NCBI GenBank assembly: GCA_002737105.1
Contig: NSHO01000055.1
Location: forward strand, 1 to 10,496
DNA: 10,496 nt
Direction: 5' to 3'
DNA from: Flavobacteriales bacterium
Lineage (GTDB): Bacteria > Bacteroidota > Bacteroidia > Flavobacteriales > Flavobacteriaceae
Every line of letters starts with the position of its first letter. The first letter of the stretch is position 1. Of this stretch, positions 1-7,127 are shown piece after piece. The position numbers and the translations under genes were made by a program. Under the pieces are notes generated by a model. That model did no database searches. It was given only the letters and a program-made list of their open reading frames with translations, and was not told where the DNA came from.

Positions 1-388
1 CTAATACATCAGTAATACCAACACTTTCTAAAACAGCACGCATGGCACCACCTGCAATAACACCAGTTCCATGAGCAGCAGGCTTTAAAAAAACACGGGC
101 TCCTCCAAATTTACCTTCTTGAGCATGTGGAACAGTTCCATTTAATACTGGCACCTTAACCAAACTCTTTTTAGCATCTTCAATACCTTTTGTAATGGCA
201 TCAGTAACCTCATTTGCTTTACCTAAACCTTGACCAATAACGCCTTTTTCGTTTCCAACCACAACAATGGCAGAAAAACTAAAGTGGCGACCACCCTTTG
301 TTACTTTGGTTACACGTTGAATAGCAACTAATTTATCTTTTAACTCTATTTCGCTTGATTTAACGCGTTTTACTACTTCTTTTGACAT
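1..388 (-). CDS. rpsE: 30S ribosomal protein S5 (uS5), 3' end cut by window
   Basis: Small-subunit protein near the decoding centre and mRNA entry, known in the family to influence accuracy and helicase activity. I translated 129 residues from the ATG at 386-388 ([20 protein letters not shown]...). Residues about 14-77 form the S5 double-stranded-RNA-binding-like domain, with the typical run [19 protein letters not shown] at 31-49. The second domain begins with [21 protein letters not shown]. The reading frame is open to the window edge; S5 proteins are usually around 170 residues, so roughly the last quarter lies outside. It follows rplR with an 11-base gap, as expected for the spc operon. 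No Shine-Dalgarno precedes the start; the leader is A/T-rich. Confidence 0.97.
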   Translation of the reverse strand, partial: MSKEVVKRVKSSEIELKDKLVAIQRVTKVTKGGRHFSFSAIVVVGNEKGVIGQGLGKANEVTDAITKGIEDAKKSLVKVPVLNGTVPHAQEGKFGGARVFLKPAAHGTGVIAGGAMRAVLESVGITDVL

Positions 389-399
389 CTATTAGTATT

Positions 400-756
400 T
401 TAGAATTTTAAACCTCCTTCGCGAGCACCTTCGGCTAACGATTTTACTCGACCATGATATAAAAAACCATTACGATCGAAAACCACTTCGGTGATTCCGT
501 TTGCAACTGCTTTTTCGGCTAATAATTTACCAACCAATTTCGCTTTTTCAATTTTATTAACTTTATTCGATTGAATAGATTTATCAACAGAACCAACTGC
601 TAATAAAGTTTTTCCACCTTTATCGTCTATTAATTGAGCATATATTTCAGCATTACTGCGGTATACACTTAAGCGAGGTGATTGCGATGTTCCATTAATG
701 GATTTGCGCAATTTAAATTTAATTTTTGTTCTTCTATCTTGTTTACTTCCTGCCAT
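400..756 (-). CDS. rplR: 50S ribosomal protein L18 (uL18)
   Basis: Binds 5S rRNA together with L5 and helps dock it in the central protuberance of the large subunit. The 118-residue product has the usual length. It starts with a basic tail ([35 protein letters not shown]) and ends with the family signature [28 protein letters not shown]. It lies between rplF and rpsE, in standard spc order. The start codon is the 3' end of a possible 7-8 bp hairpin (754-777), described separately. Confidence 0.98.
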   Translation of the reverse strand: MAGSKQDRRTKIKFKLRKSINGTSQSPRLSVYRSNAEIYAQLIDDKGGKTLLAVGSVDKSIQSNKVNKIEKAKLVGKLLAEKAVANGITEVVFDRNGFLYHGRVKSLAEGAREGGLKF

Positions 757-777
757 CTTTTTAATTTTTTAAAGATG
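754..777 (-). promoter_or_regulatory. Possible hairpin enclosing the rplR start codon
   Basis: In the transcript, CAUCUUU (777-771) can pair with AAAGAUG (760-754), leaving a 10-base A/U loop. The last three bases of the 3' arm are the AUG of rplR. One more U-G pair (778 with 753) is possible only in the transcribed strand. The stem is short and mostly A-U, so it may be marginal in stability. If real, it could make L18 translation depend on ribosomes arriving from rplF. This is inference from the sequence only. Confidence 0.3.
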
Positions 778-794
778 ATTAATACTTTATTGAA

Positions 795-1349
795 TTATTT
801 TTTTGAAGCCGATTTACCAGCTTTTCTTCTAAGTTGTTCGCCAACAAACTTAATACCTTTACCTTTATATGGCTCTGGTTTACGAAGACTTCTTATTTTA
901 GCAGCAACCATGCCTATCAATTGCTTATCTGCACTTTCCATTATTATTTTAGGGTTTTGTCCTTTTTCAGCAGTGGTAGTTAATTTAATTTCTTTTGGCA
1001 ACTCAAAAGAGATATTATGAGAATATCCTAAAGATAATTCTAACATTTGTCCTTTATTTGTTGCGCGATAACCAACACCAACTAATTCTTGCTCTGTTTT
1101 AAAACCTTCGCTAACCCCTTTTATCATGTTAGCGATTAATGAACGGTATAAACCATGAAGTGATCTATGACGTTTTTGATCAGTTGGGCGAGTAACCAAT
1201 ATTTGGTCTTCGTGAACAGAAACGTTAATATCTAAATCTACTTTTTGAGTTAATTCTCCTTTTGATCCTTTAACAGTTACTAAACCGTTATTAATCTTTA
1301 CCTCTACTCCTTTTGGTAATGCTATCGGGGCTTTTCCTATACGTGACAT
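795..1349 (-). CDS. rplF: 50S ribosomal protein L6 (uL6)
   Basis: Large-subunit protein near the factor-binding site and the sarcin-ricin loop. The 184-residue product has the two tandem L6 domains: the first from MSRIGKAPIALPKGVEVKI to about residue 80, the second from about 85 (KTEQELVGVGYRA) to the C-terminus. It includes the signature PEPYKGKGIKFVGEQLRRKAGK near residues 158-179. Length is normal for the family. The start is the ATG at 1347-1349. It is the only gene here preceded by a consensus AGGAGG, 9 bases upstream of the start, which is unusual for this phylum. It follows rpsH by 21 bases. Confidence 0.98.
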   Translation of the reverse strand: MSRIGKAPIALPKGVEVKINNGLVTVKGSKGELTQKVDLDINVSVHEDQILVTRPTDQKRHRSLHGLYRSLIANMIKGVSEGFKTEQELVGVGYRATNKGQMLELSLGYSHNISFELPKEIKLTTTAEKGQNPKIIMESADKQLIGMVAAKIRSLRKPEPYKGKGIKFVGEQLRRKAGKSASKK

Positions 1350-1358
1350 GTTAATTTT

Positions 1359-1364
1359 CCTCCT
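1359..1364 (-). promoter_or_regulatory. Consensus Shine-Dalgarno (AGGAGG) of rplF
   Basis: The minus strand reads AGGAGG with 9 bases between it and the rplF ATG. I checked the upstream region of every other start in the window by eye and found no comparable purine-rich SD; they are A/T-rich instead. Bacteroidota ribosomes are known largely to ignore SD sequences because the anti-SD is occluded, so a perfect SD here is an exception worth noting. Confidence 0.8.
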
Positions 1365-1370
1365 ATTAAA

Positions 1371-1769
1371 TTATGAAATATAACATAAAACTTCGCCACC
1401 AACATTTAATTTCTTGGCTTCTTTGTCGGTAATAACACCTTTAGAAGTAGAAATAATTGCAATACCTAAGCCATTTAATACACGAGGCATTTTAACCACC
1501 CCAGAATACTTACGTAAACCTGGACTAGAAATACGCTCTAATGTTCGAATGGCAGGTATTTTTGTTAATGGATGATACTTTAAGGCTATCTTTATTAAAC
1601 CTTGTTTATTTTCGGTTTCTTCAAACTTGTAGTTTAAAATATAACCTTTTTCGAAAAGAATCTTTGTAATTTCTTTTTTTAGATTGGAAGCCGGAACTTC
1701 AACAACGCGGTGGTTTGCTTTGATCGCGTTTCTAACACGAGTTAAGTAATCTGATACTGTATCTGTCAT
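1371..1769 (-). CDS. rpsH: 30S ribosomal protein S8 (uS8)
   Basis: Primary 16S rRNA-binding protein of the small-subunit central domain. In E. coli it is also the translational repressor of the spc operon. The 132-residue product has normal length. It opens with MTDTVSDYLTRVRNAIKANHRVVEVPASNLKKEI and closes with the S8 signature ISTSKGVITDKEAKKLNVGGEVLCYIS, containing the RNA-contacting STSKG motif near residues 107-111. It is separated from rpsN by 114 bases, the longest gap of the window, which holds a promoter and a leader hairpin. It therefore probably heads a secondary transcript rpsH-rplF-rplR-rpsE. Confidence 0.98.
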   Translation of the reverse strand: MTDTVSDYLTRVRNAIKANHRVVEVPASNLKKEITKILFEKGYILNYKFEETENKQGLIKIALKYHPLTKIPAIRTLERISSPGLRKYSGVVKMPRVLNGLGIAIISTSKGVITDKEAKKLNVGGEVLCYIS

Positions 1770-1785
1770 TTTTTAAGTTTATATG

Positions 1786-1807
1786 TTATTCCGTTATAAC
1801 AGAATAA
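1786..1807 (-). promoter_or_regulatory. Leader hairpin upstream of rpsH
   Basis: A 22-base near-palindrome lies 16 bases before the rpsH start. In the transcript UUAUUCUG pairs with CGGAAUAA around a UUAUAA loop. The single imperfect pair is a U-G wobble in the mRNA but a C-A mismatch in the opposite strand, which favours an RNA structure over a DNA operator. It lies inside the leader expected from the promoter at 1844-1873. A role in feedback by S8 or in mRNA stability is possible but unproven. Confidence 0.5.
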
Positions 1808-1843
1808 TTATATGAAACAATTATTTATTTATTTTTGAGGTCG

Positions 1844-1873
1844 CAAATATACACATATTTGCAATACCTACAA
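1844..1873 (-). promoter_or_regulatory. Bacteroidota-type promoter driving rpsH-rplF-rplR-rpsE
   Basis: On the minus strand TTG (1873-1871) is followed by exactly 19 bases and TATATTTG (1851-1844). This matches the Bacteroidota housekeeping consensus of a -33 TTG and a -7 TAnnTTTG. It begins 10 bases downstream of the rpsN stop, in the widest intergenic gap. Transcription would be expected to begin several bases downstream of 1844, giving a leader of about 70 bases before the rpsH ATG. An 8-bp-arm inverted repeat (1843-1862) overlaps the -7 element. Confidence 0.7.
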
Positions 1874-1883
1874 CATTTATTTT

Positions 1884-2153
1884 CTACCAGCTTGCTTTAG
1901 TTAAGCCAGGTATTAATCCGAAAAGAACCATTTCTCGGAATGTTACACGACTTACACCAAATGTACGCATATATCCACGAGGGCGACCCGTCAAATTACA
2001 ACGATTACGAACACGAACTTTTGACGAGTTACGTGGTAATTTTTGTAATCCTACTGAATCGTTTGCTTTTTTAAGCTCTTCTCGCTTAGCTGCATACTTT
2101 TCAACTAATCTTTTACGTTTGACCTCACGGGCCTTCATTGATTCTTTTGCCAT
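1884..2153 (-). CDS. rpsN: 30S ribosomal protein S14 (uS14), zinc-independent long form
   Basis: Small-subunit head protein next to S3, S10 and S19. The 89-residue product is the long form. The C-terminal core reads [27 protein letters not shown] (about 49-75), ending in GLTKASW. Only one cysteine is present (residue 52), so the CXXC pairs of the zinc-binding type are absent. The N-terminus is a basic helix ([29 protein letters not shown]). The gene follows rplE with a 3-base gap, suggesting translational coupling. Confidence 0.97.
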   Translation of the reverse strand: MAKESMKAREVKRKRLVEKYAAKREELKKANDSVGLQKLPRNSSKVRVRNRCNLTGRPRGYMRTFGVSRVTFREMVLFGLIPGLTKASW

Positions 2154-2156
2154 TTT

Positions 2157-2723
2157 TTATGCTTGTTTCTTTTTGAAAGGAATTCCAAATTCAGTTAATA
2201 ATGCATGAGCTTCTTTATCTGTTGGAGCAGAAGTTACAAAAGTAATATCCATTCCTGCAATTTTACTCACTTTGTCAATATCAATTTCAGGGAAAATAAT
2301 TTGTTCTGTTACCCCTAAAGTATAATTGCCTCGACCATCAAATCCTTTATCATTTACACCTTTAAAATCACGAATACGTGGAAGTGCTGATGCAATTAAA
2401 CGATCTAAAAACTCGTACATTTTATCGCCACGTAAAGTAACGCGAGCACCAATTGCAACCCCTTTACGTAATTTAAAATTAGAAATATCTTTTGTAGAAT
2501 AAGTTGCCACAGCTTTTTGACCAGAGATCGTAGTCATTTCTTTAATTGCTGATTCAATTAATTTCTTGTCAGAAACAGCATCGCCTACACCTTGGTTGAT
2601 ACAAATTTTTTGCAATTTTGGAACTTGCATTGTTGAAGTGTATTGAAATTGTTTTTGTAATGTCGAAACGATTTCGTTACGATATTTACCTTTTAAACGA
2701 GGTTGGTAAGTTGTTTTTGCCAT
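2157..2723 (-). CDS. rplE: 50S ribosomal protein L5 (uL5)
   Basis: Binds 5S rRNA with L18 and touches the P-site tRNA in the central protuberance. The 188-residue product is normal for Bacteroidota, with a short basic N-terminal extension ([18 protein letters not shown]). Typical L5 sequences are [16 protein letters not shown] (about 34-49), [32 protein letters not shown] (about 69-100) and the C-terminal [25 protein letters not shown]. The ATG at 2721-2723 overlaps the rplX stop by one base (TAATG), a sign of termination-reinitiation coupling. Confidence 0.98.
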   Translation of the reverse strand: MAKTTYQPRLKGKYRNEIVSTLQKQFQYTSTMQVPKLQKICINQGVGDAVSDKKLIESAIKEMTTISGQKAVATYSTKDISNFKLRKGVAIGARVTLRGDKMYEFLDRLIASALPRIRDFKGVNDKGFDGRGNYTLGVTEQIIFPEIDIDKVSKIAGMDITFVTSAPTDKEAHALLTEFGIPFKKKQA

Positions 2724-3040
2724 TATTTAATTGATTCCTTAGTTTTTGAAGAGATGCGCTCAATTTTTTGAGTTGTCTCATTTAATTTACGACCTATGCG
2801 AACAGTTTTTCCACCTTCTAAAAACATTAAGTTTGAGATGTGAATTGAACCTTCTTTTTTTACAATACCACCATTGGTGTTTTTGGCGTTTGGTTTTTCA
2901 CTTTTACTAACCATATTAACACCCTCAACAATAGCGCGCAATTTTTTTGGGTCTATTGTAACGATTTTACCTTGCTTACCTCTGGATTCGCCAGAAATTA
3001 CTTTAACGGTATCGCCCTTTTTTAATTTTATCTTAGACAT
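2723..3040 (-). CDS. rplX: 50S ribosomal protein L24 (uL24)
   Basis: Assembly-initiating large-subunit protein that sits at the polypeptide exit. The 105-residue product has a KOW domain at about residues 5-33 ([28 protein letters not shown]). The L24-type continuation [13 protein letters not shown]...[18 protein letters not shown] follows. Length is normal. The stop codon shares one base with the rplE start; the gene follows rplN after 20 bases. Confidence 0.97.
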   Translation of the reverse strand: MSKIKLKKGDTVKVISGESRGKQGKIVTIDPKKLRAIVEGVNMVSKSEKPNAKNTNGGIVKKEGSIHISNLMFLEGGKTVRIGRKLNETTQKIERISSKTKESIK

Positions 3041-3060
3041 GTTTTCTTATCTCTAAATAT

Positions 3061-3429
3061 TTAAAGCACTTCTGGTGCTAATGAAATTATTTTCATAAAT
3101 TGTTTGTCGCGTAATTCACGAGCTACTGGTCCAAAAATACGAGTACCTCGAATTTCATCAGTTGTATTTAATAAAACTACAGCATTATCATCAAAACGAA
3201 TATATGAACCATCTGCTCGGCTTATTTCTTTTCTTGTTCTTACAATTACAGCTTTACTTACTGTGCCTTTTTTGGCATTACCACTTGGCATGGCATGTTT
3301 AATAGTAACTACCACTTTATCACCAATGGAGGCGTAACGCTTTTTTGTTCCACCCAATACACGAATAACTAGCACTTCTTTAGCACCACTGTTATCAGCT
3401 ACGGTTAATCTGGATTCGTTTTGTATCAT
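3061..3429 (-). CDS. rplN: 50S ribosomal protein L14 (uL14)
   Basis: Large-subunit protein at the subunit interface, forming intersubunit bridges with 16S rRNA, and the binding site of the silencing factor RsfS in the family. The 122-residue product matches the family length exactly. It begins [27 protein letters not shown] and contains the signature [17 protein letters not shown] (about 73-89), then [28 protein letters not shown]. Located between rpsQ and rplX in standard order; 30 bases separate it from rpsQ. Confidence 0.98.
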   Translation of the reverse strand: MIQNESRLTVADNSGAKEVLVIRVLGGTKKRYASIGDKVVVTIKHAMPSGNAKKGTVSKAVIVRTRKEISRADGSYIRFDDNAVVLLNTTDEIRGTRIFGPVARELRDKQFMKIISLAPEVL

Positions 3430-3459
3430 TTTAAATTTTTATTATCGATTAACTCTAAT

Positions 3460-3720
3460 TTATTTAACTTTTTCAACAACTTCAACTAAACGCCAATTTT
3501 TAGTTTTACTTAAAGGGCGGGTTTCAGCAATTTTTACGGTATCTCCGATACTGCATTCGTTTTTCTCATCGTGAGCAACGAAGGTGCTAGTTTTTTTTAG
3601 AAATTTACCATATTTAGGGTGTTTTACTTTACGCATAACAGAAACAACGATGCTTTTATCCATCTTGTTACTTTTAACAACACCTACTTTTTCTTTTCTT
3701 AAGTTTCTTTCCATTTCCAT
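3460..3720 (-). CDS. rpsQ: 30S ribosomal protein S17 (uS17)
   Basis: Primary 16S rRNA-binding protein of the small-subunit body with an OB fold. The 86-residue product contains [73 protein letters not shown], with the signature [16 protein letters not shown] at about residues 59-74. Two Met codons are close together (3720 and 3714), so the protein may begin at residue 3. I keep the first ATG because neither start has a distinguishing ribosome-binding signal. Confidence 0.97.
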   Translation of the reverse strand: MEMERNLRKEKVGVVKSNKMDKSIVVSVMRKVKHPKYGKFLKKTSTFVAHDEKNECSIGDTVKIAETRPLSKTKNWRLVEVVEKVK

Positions 3721-3733
3721 AAATCTCTATCAA

Positions 3734-3934
3734 TTATTTATTTGAAGTATTTTTACGTTTTGTTACTTCTGTTACCATGCGCGCTATATTTCTACGATTA
3801 AAGCGAATTTTAGAAGGATTTTCAACAGGAGAAATAGCATGGTTTAAAGTCATTTTATTTAAAGCAGCTTTTTCATCTTTTACCTTTTCGATAAGATCTT
3901 GATCGGGTAAATTTACTATATCTTTATTTTTCAT
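3734..3934 (-). CDS. rpmC: 50S ribosomal protein L29 (uL29)
   Basis: Small two-helix protein at the polypeptide exit, part of the docking platform for trigger factor and SRP in the family. The 66-residue product (MKNKDIVNLPDQDLIEKVKDEKAALNKMTLNHAISPVENPSKIRFNRRNIARMVTEVTKRK) shows the L29 layout: a first helix, the NHAISPVENPSKIRFNRRNIAR turn and a second helix. It lies between rplP and rpsQ as usual. The upstream gap is 109 bases, longer than most here, and carries a direct repeat and a small hairpin. Confidence 0.96.
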   Translation of the reverse strand: MKNKDIVNLPDQDLIEKVKDEKAALNKMTLNHAISPVENPSKIRFNRRNIARMVTEVTKRKNTSNK

Positions 3935-3954
3935 TTTTAATTTATTTTTTATTT

Positions 3955-3972
3955 TGTTCTTTTGTTAGAACA
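3955..3972 (-). promoter_or_regulatory. Small hairpin in the rplP-rpmC gap
   Basis: In the transcript UGUUCU (3972-3967) can pair with AGAACA (3960-3955) around the loop AACAAA, 20 bases before the rpmC ATG. It is followed by an A-rich stretch, not a U tract, so it does not look like a terminator. Function is unknown; a processing or stability element is one possibility. Confidence 0.3.
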
Positions 3973-3993
3973 TTTTTTAATCAACATTTAATC
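3969..3993. repeat. Imperfect tandem direct repeat in the rplP-rpmC gap
   Basis: AACATTTTTTAATC (3969-3982) is followed immediately by AACATTTAATC (3983-3993). The two copies differ only in the length of the T run. In so A/T-rich a gap this may simply be a replication-slippage duplication. No function is implied. Confidence 0.4.
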
Positions 3994-4043
3994 AAAGTAA
4001 CGGTTTAATTAAAAAGATTAATATCTTTATTTTCAATTAGTTG

Positions 4044-4472
4044 CTAAACAGCCGCCTCAACATAATCTCTGCGAACTATAAATTTAGTAACAATTGGTAA
4101 TTTTTGAGCTGCTAAACGAAGAGCTTCCTTTGCAACAGCTAAAGGCACTCCTTCAGCTTCGAACAAAATACGACCACGTTTTACTGGTGCCATCCAATAT
4201 TCAGGAGCACCCTTACCTTTACCCATACGAACCTCAGCAGGTTTAGAAGTTACCGGTCGATCTGGAAAAACACGAATCCAAACCTGTCCTTCACGTTTCA
4301 TAAAACGGGTAATAGCAATACGAGCAGCCTCAATTTGACGACCAGTCATTCTACACTCGTCCATCGCTTTAATTCCAAATGAACCAAATGCTAACTCATG
4401 ACCACGTTTTGCGTCGCCCTTCATTTTCATTTTTTGTGATTTTCTATATTTTGATCTTTTTGGTTGTAACAT
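4044..4472 (-). CDS. rplP: 50S ribosomal protein L16 (uL16)
   Basis: Late-assembly large-subunit protein that positions the A- and P-site tRNA acceptor arms near the peptidyl-transferase centre. The 142-residue product begins [19 protein letters not shown] and contains [49 protein letters not shown]. Arg82 in the VRMGKGKG motif corresponds to E. coli Arg81, the residue hydroxylated there by a 2-oxoglutarate oxygenase; whether it is modified here is unknown. Length is normal. It follows rpsC after 27 bases. Confidence 0.98.
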   Translation of the reverse strand: MLQPKRSKYRKSQKMKMKGDAKRGHELAFGSFGIKAMDECRMTGRQIEAARIAITRFMKREGQVWIRVFPDRPVTSKPAEVRMGKGKGAPEYWMAPVKRGRILFEAEGVPLAVAKEALRLAAQKLPIVTKFIVRRDYVEAAV

Positions 4473-4499
4473 GAATTGAATTTTTATCTGATAATAATT

Positions 4500-5249
4500 T
4501 TATTTATCTTCTCTTTTAGGTCTTTTTTTTCCACTAAACTTTGGACGATCGTTATCTCTTCTATCACCACCTGAATTAGGTCCTTTTTCTTTAGATAAGC
4601 CTGCGTTAGGAGATAAATCTCTCTTACCAAAAACTTCTCCGCGACAAATCCAAACTTTAATTCCGATACGACCATAAGACGTATGTGCTTCAGCAACAGC
4701 GTAATCGATATCTGCACGTAAAGTATGTAAAGGAGTTCTTCCTTCTTTATAGCCTTCTGAACGTGCCATTTCTGCACCCCCTAAACGACCTGATACTTTA
4801 ATTTTAATTCCTTCAGCACCTAATCTCATCGTGGAGGCCATTGACATTTTTGCTGCGCGACGGAAGGAAATACGTCCTTCAACTTGACGCGCAATACTAT
4901 CAGCAACTAAACGAGCATCTAATTCTGGTCTTTTAATTTCAAATATATTAATTTGGATCTCTTTTTTAGTTAGTTTTTTTAGTTCTTCTTTTAATTTATC
5001 TACTTCTTTACCACCTTTTCCGATAATGATACCAGGGCGGGCAGTATTAATAGTAACTGTAACTAATTTTAGCGTTCTTTCGATTACAATCTTAGAAATG
5101 CTACCTTTAGGAAGACGGGCTTTAACATAATTTCTGATTGTATCATCTTCCATTAATTTATCTCCGAAGTCTTTACCACCAAACCAGTTAGAATCCCATC
5201 CTTTGATGATTCCTAATCTAATACCAATTGGATTTACTTTTTGTCCCAT
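4500..5249 (-). CDS. rpsC: 30S ribosomal protein S3 (uS3)
   Basis: Small-subunit head protein at the mRNA entry, contributing to mRNA helicase activity and S10/S14 binding. The 249-residue product starts [26 protein letters not shown] domain carries the GKGG loop at residues 77-80. RRAAK at 130-134 aligns with the arginine/lysine cluster implicated in E. coli unwinding. The C-terminal domain has [12 protein letters not shown]...[13 protein letters not shown] (154-183). The last 30 or so residues are a charged, low-complexity tail rich in Lys, Arg, Asp and Gly, variable in this phylum. It follows rplV by 6 bases. Confidence 0.98.
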   Translation of the reverse strand: MGQKVNPIGIRLGIIKGWDSNWFGGKDFGDKLMEDDTIRNYVKARLPKGSISKIVIERTLKLVTVTINTARPGIIIGKGGKEVDKLKEELKKLTKKEIQINIFEIKRPELDARLVADSIARQVEGRISFRRAAKMSMASTMRLGAEGIKIKVSGRLGGAEMARSEGYKEGRTPLHTLRADIDYAVAEAHTSYGRIGIKVWICRGEVFGKRDLSPNAGLSKEKGPNSGGDRRDNDRPKFSGKKRPKREDK

Positions 5250-5255
5250 TTCTTA

Positions 5256-5651
5256 TTAAATATTTTTTGTGTCTAAAATTAAAGTTACATGATTTGTACG
5301 TTTTCTGATACGGTAGCCGCGACCTTGAGGTGCGGTACGTAAACGCTTCACCATCAGCGCACTATCAACCATCACTTCTTTAACAAACAAGGTTCCTTCT
5401 TCGGCACGTTGTTGGCTTTTTTGTTCGTAATTGGCGATAGCAGATTTTAATAATTTTTCTAATCTTCCTGATGCTTCTCTAGTATTAAACTTTAACACAT
5501 TTAAAGCAGTATATGCATCCATACCTCTTACTAAATCTGCAACTTGGCGCATTTTGCGAGGAGAGGTAGGGCAATTATTTAATTTTGCAAAATAAGAGCT
5601 TTTATTCTCTTCTTTACGTTTTTCGGCTACTAGTCTTTTTCTTTTTCCCAT
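5256..5651 (-). CDS. rplV: 50S ribosomal protein L22 (uL22)
   Basis: Large-subunit protein whose long beta-hairpin lines the nascent-peptide tunnel opposite L4 and is a classic site of macrolide-resistance mutations. The 131-residue product has a basic N-terminal extension. The core begins at about residue 19 with [37 protein letters not shown]. The tunnel hairpin spans about 100-118 ([19 protein letters not shown]) and is intact, with no insertion or deletion seen. It is 9 bases downstream of rpsS. Confidence 0.98.
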   Translation of the reverse strand: MGKRKRLVAEKRKEENKSSYFAKLNNCPTSPRKMRQVADLVRGMDAYTALNVLKFNTREASGRLEKLLKSAIANYEQKSQQRAEEGTLFVKEVMVDSALMVKRLRTAPQGRGYRIRKRTNHVTLILDTKNI

Positions 5652-5660
5652 GGTTTCTAA

Positions 5661-5930
5661 TTATTTTTTATTATGACCAGCGTGCCCTTTAAATACTCGA
5701 GTTGGTGAAAACTCTCCTAATTTATGCCCAACCATGTTCTCGGTTACATAAACAGGGATAAATTTGGCTCCATTATGCACAGCAAATGTATGCCCCACAA
5801 ACTCTGGTGGAATTGTTGAACGACGTGCCCAAGTCTTAATTGCAGATTTTTTTCCGCTTTGATTCATCTTTTCAACCTTTCCTTCAAGATTGTAATCGAT
5901 AAAAGGGCCTTTTTTTAATGATCTTGACAT
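5661..5930 (-). CDS. rpsS: 30S ribosomal protein S19 (uS19)
   Basis: Small-subunit head protein that pairs with S13 and contacts the A-site finger of the large subunit. The 89-residue product starts [15 protein letters not shown]. It carries the core [55 protein letters not shown]. Length is normal. The gap to rplB (56 bases) holds a hairpin. Confidence 0.98.
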   Translation of the reverse strand: MSRSLKKGPFIDYNLEGKVEKMNQSGKKSAIKTWARRSTIPPEFVGHTFAVHNGAKFIPVYVTENMVGHKLGEFSPTRVFKGHAGHNKK

Positions 5931-5951
5931 TTTTCTTTTTTTTGGTTCTGA

Positions 5952-5971
5952 AATTTCGGTAAACCGAAACC
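5952..5971 (-). promoter_or_regulatory. Hairpin in the rplB-rpsS gap
   Basis: The transcript can form UUUCGG (5969-5964) with CCGAAA (5959-5954) around a UUUA loop. Two more G-U pairs (5970/5953 and 5971/5952) exist only in the transcribed strand. It begins 16 bases after the rplB stop. No U tract follows, so it is unlikely to be a factor-independent terminator; an mRNA-stability or processing element would fit. Function is inferred only from position. Confidence 0.45.
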
Positions 5972-5986
5972 ATTAAACGTTATTAA

Positions 5987-6814
5987 TTATTTTTTTCTTC
6001 TTTCTATAATGTGTTTATTTGATGCTTTTGCTTTGTAACGAGTTTTAAATCCTTTAGAAGGTAAACCTTTACGAGAGCGAGGTTGTCCACCTGATGCACG
6101 GCCTTCTCCTCCACCCATAGGATGATCAACAGGATTCATGGCAACTGGTCTAGTACGTGGACGAACACCTAACCAACGAGAGCGTCCTGCTTTACCATAA
6201 ACTTCTTGATTATGATCAGGATTTGATACTGCACCAATAGTAGCCTTACAAGTAATTAAAATCATACGAACTTCTCCAGATGGCATGCGTAAAATAGCAT
6301 ACTTTCCATCGCGAGCAGTTAATTGAGCGTATCCACCTGCGCTACGAGCTAAAACAGCACCTTGTCCGGGGCGTAATTCGATGTTATGAATAATAGTTCC
6401 TAAAGGAATTTCAGATAAAAATAATGTGTTTCCGATTTCTGGAGTTGCACCTTTGCCTGACATGATTTTTTGATCAACTTTAATACCTTGAGGTGCAATA
6501 ATATAACGTTTTTCTCCATCTTTGTAAAAAATTAAAGCAATACGAGCCGAACGATTTGGATCATATTCAACAGTTTTTACAGTTGCTTCAATGCCATCTT
6601 TATCGCGTTTAAAATCTATTGCACGAATAACTTTTTTATGACCGCCACCAATGTAGCGCATTGTCATTTTACCAGAATTATTACGTCCGCCTGATGAGTA
6701 GTTTGTTTTAACAATTAAACTTTTTTCTGGTTCAGAAGCAGTAATTTCGGCAAACTCAGAAGTTAAGGTATATCTTAAACTTGGAGTGAGTGGTCTATAT
6801 TTTTTTAATCCCAT
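5987..6814 (-). CDS. rplB: 50S ribosomal protein L2 (uL2)
   Basis: Conserved large-subunit protein next to the peptidyl-transferase centre, needed for subunit joining and peptide-bond formation. The 275-residue product has normal length. The N-terminal RNA-binding OB-fold region includes [22 protein letters not shown] (40-61). The SH3-like domain includes [22 protein letters not shown] (144-165). The C-terminal signature is [20 protein letters not shown] (224-243). His231 corresponds to the functionally important E. coli His229; the second His of the E. coli motif is Met here, as I recall being usual in Bacteroidota. It follows rplW after 21 bases. Confidence 0.98.
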   Translation of the reverse strand: MGLKKYRPLTPSLRYTLTSEFAEITASEPEKSLIVKTNYSSGGRNNSGKMTMRYIGGGHKKVIRAIDFKRDKDGIEATVKTVEYDPNRSARIALIFYKDGEKRYIIAPQGIKVDQKIMSGKGATPEIGNTLFLSEIPLGTIIHNIELRPGQGAVLARSAGGYAQLTARDGKYAILRMPSGEVRMILITCKATIGAVSNPDHNQEVYGKAGRSRWLGVRPRTRPVAMNPVDHPMGGGEGRASGGQPRSRKGLPSKGFKTRYKAKASNKHIIERRKK

Positions 6815-6835
6815 TTTAAATTCGTTTTACTAAAA

Positions 6836-7126
6836 TTATATACTAGCGTAAAAATCAATTACTTCGCCTGTTTTAAGGGTTACAATCGCTTTTTTGTTTC
6901 GATTTACTCTGCCAACAGCAACACCACGAGTAGTGTTTCTGGTTTTTACTTTTCCAACATATTGTTGAGTATTAACCGAATCTACTTTAACTCCATACAT
7001 GGCTTCTATGGCTCCTTTTATTTCTAATTTGTTAGCCCTCTTATCTACTACAAAACCATAACGATTAAGCTTTTCGGCTTGTGATGTCATTTTTTCTGTA
7101 ATGATTGGCTTTATTAAAATATCCAT
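6836..7126 (-). CDS. rplW: 50S ribosomal protein L23 (uL23)
   Basis: Exit-tunnel rim protein and the main docking site for trigger factor and SRP. The 96-residue product starts MDILIKPIITEKMTSQAEKLNRYGFVVDKRANKLEIKGAIEAMYGVKVDSVNT, the usual L23 opening with the KPIITEKM motif. The short loop and ATVTLKTGEVIDFY-like strand (here KKAIVTLKTGEVIDFYASI) close it. Length is normal. The start is one base after the rplD stop, so the two genes are probably coupled; rplW itself is intact. Confidence 0.97.
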   Translation of the reverse strand: MDILIKPIITEKMTSQAEKLNRYGFVVDKRANKLEIKGAIEAMYGVKVDSVNTQQYVGKVKTRNTTRGVAVGRVNRNKKAIVTLKTGEVIDFYASI

Positions 7127-7127
7127 T

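Noticed and set aside
682..1020. Plus-strand open frames (also at 2874-3056, 3104-3337, 8455-8676, 9078-9290 and 9978-10250)
   Set aside because: All are antisense to well-supported ribosomal or fusA genes and encode no recognisable protein.
3995..4002. Promoter -7 box (TTACTTTG) before rpmC
   Set aside because: It has one mismatch to TAnnTTTG and no TTG at about 19-21 bases upstream.
4484..4777. 97-codon minus-strand open frame
   Set aside because: It lies within rpsC in another frame; the S3 protein is clear and the alternative product looks like nothing recognisable.
5952..5971. Factor-independent terminator between rplB and rpsS (and at 3955-3972)
   Set aside because: No U tract follows either hairpin on the transcribed strand, and stopping there would cut off essential downstream genes.
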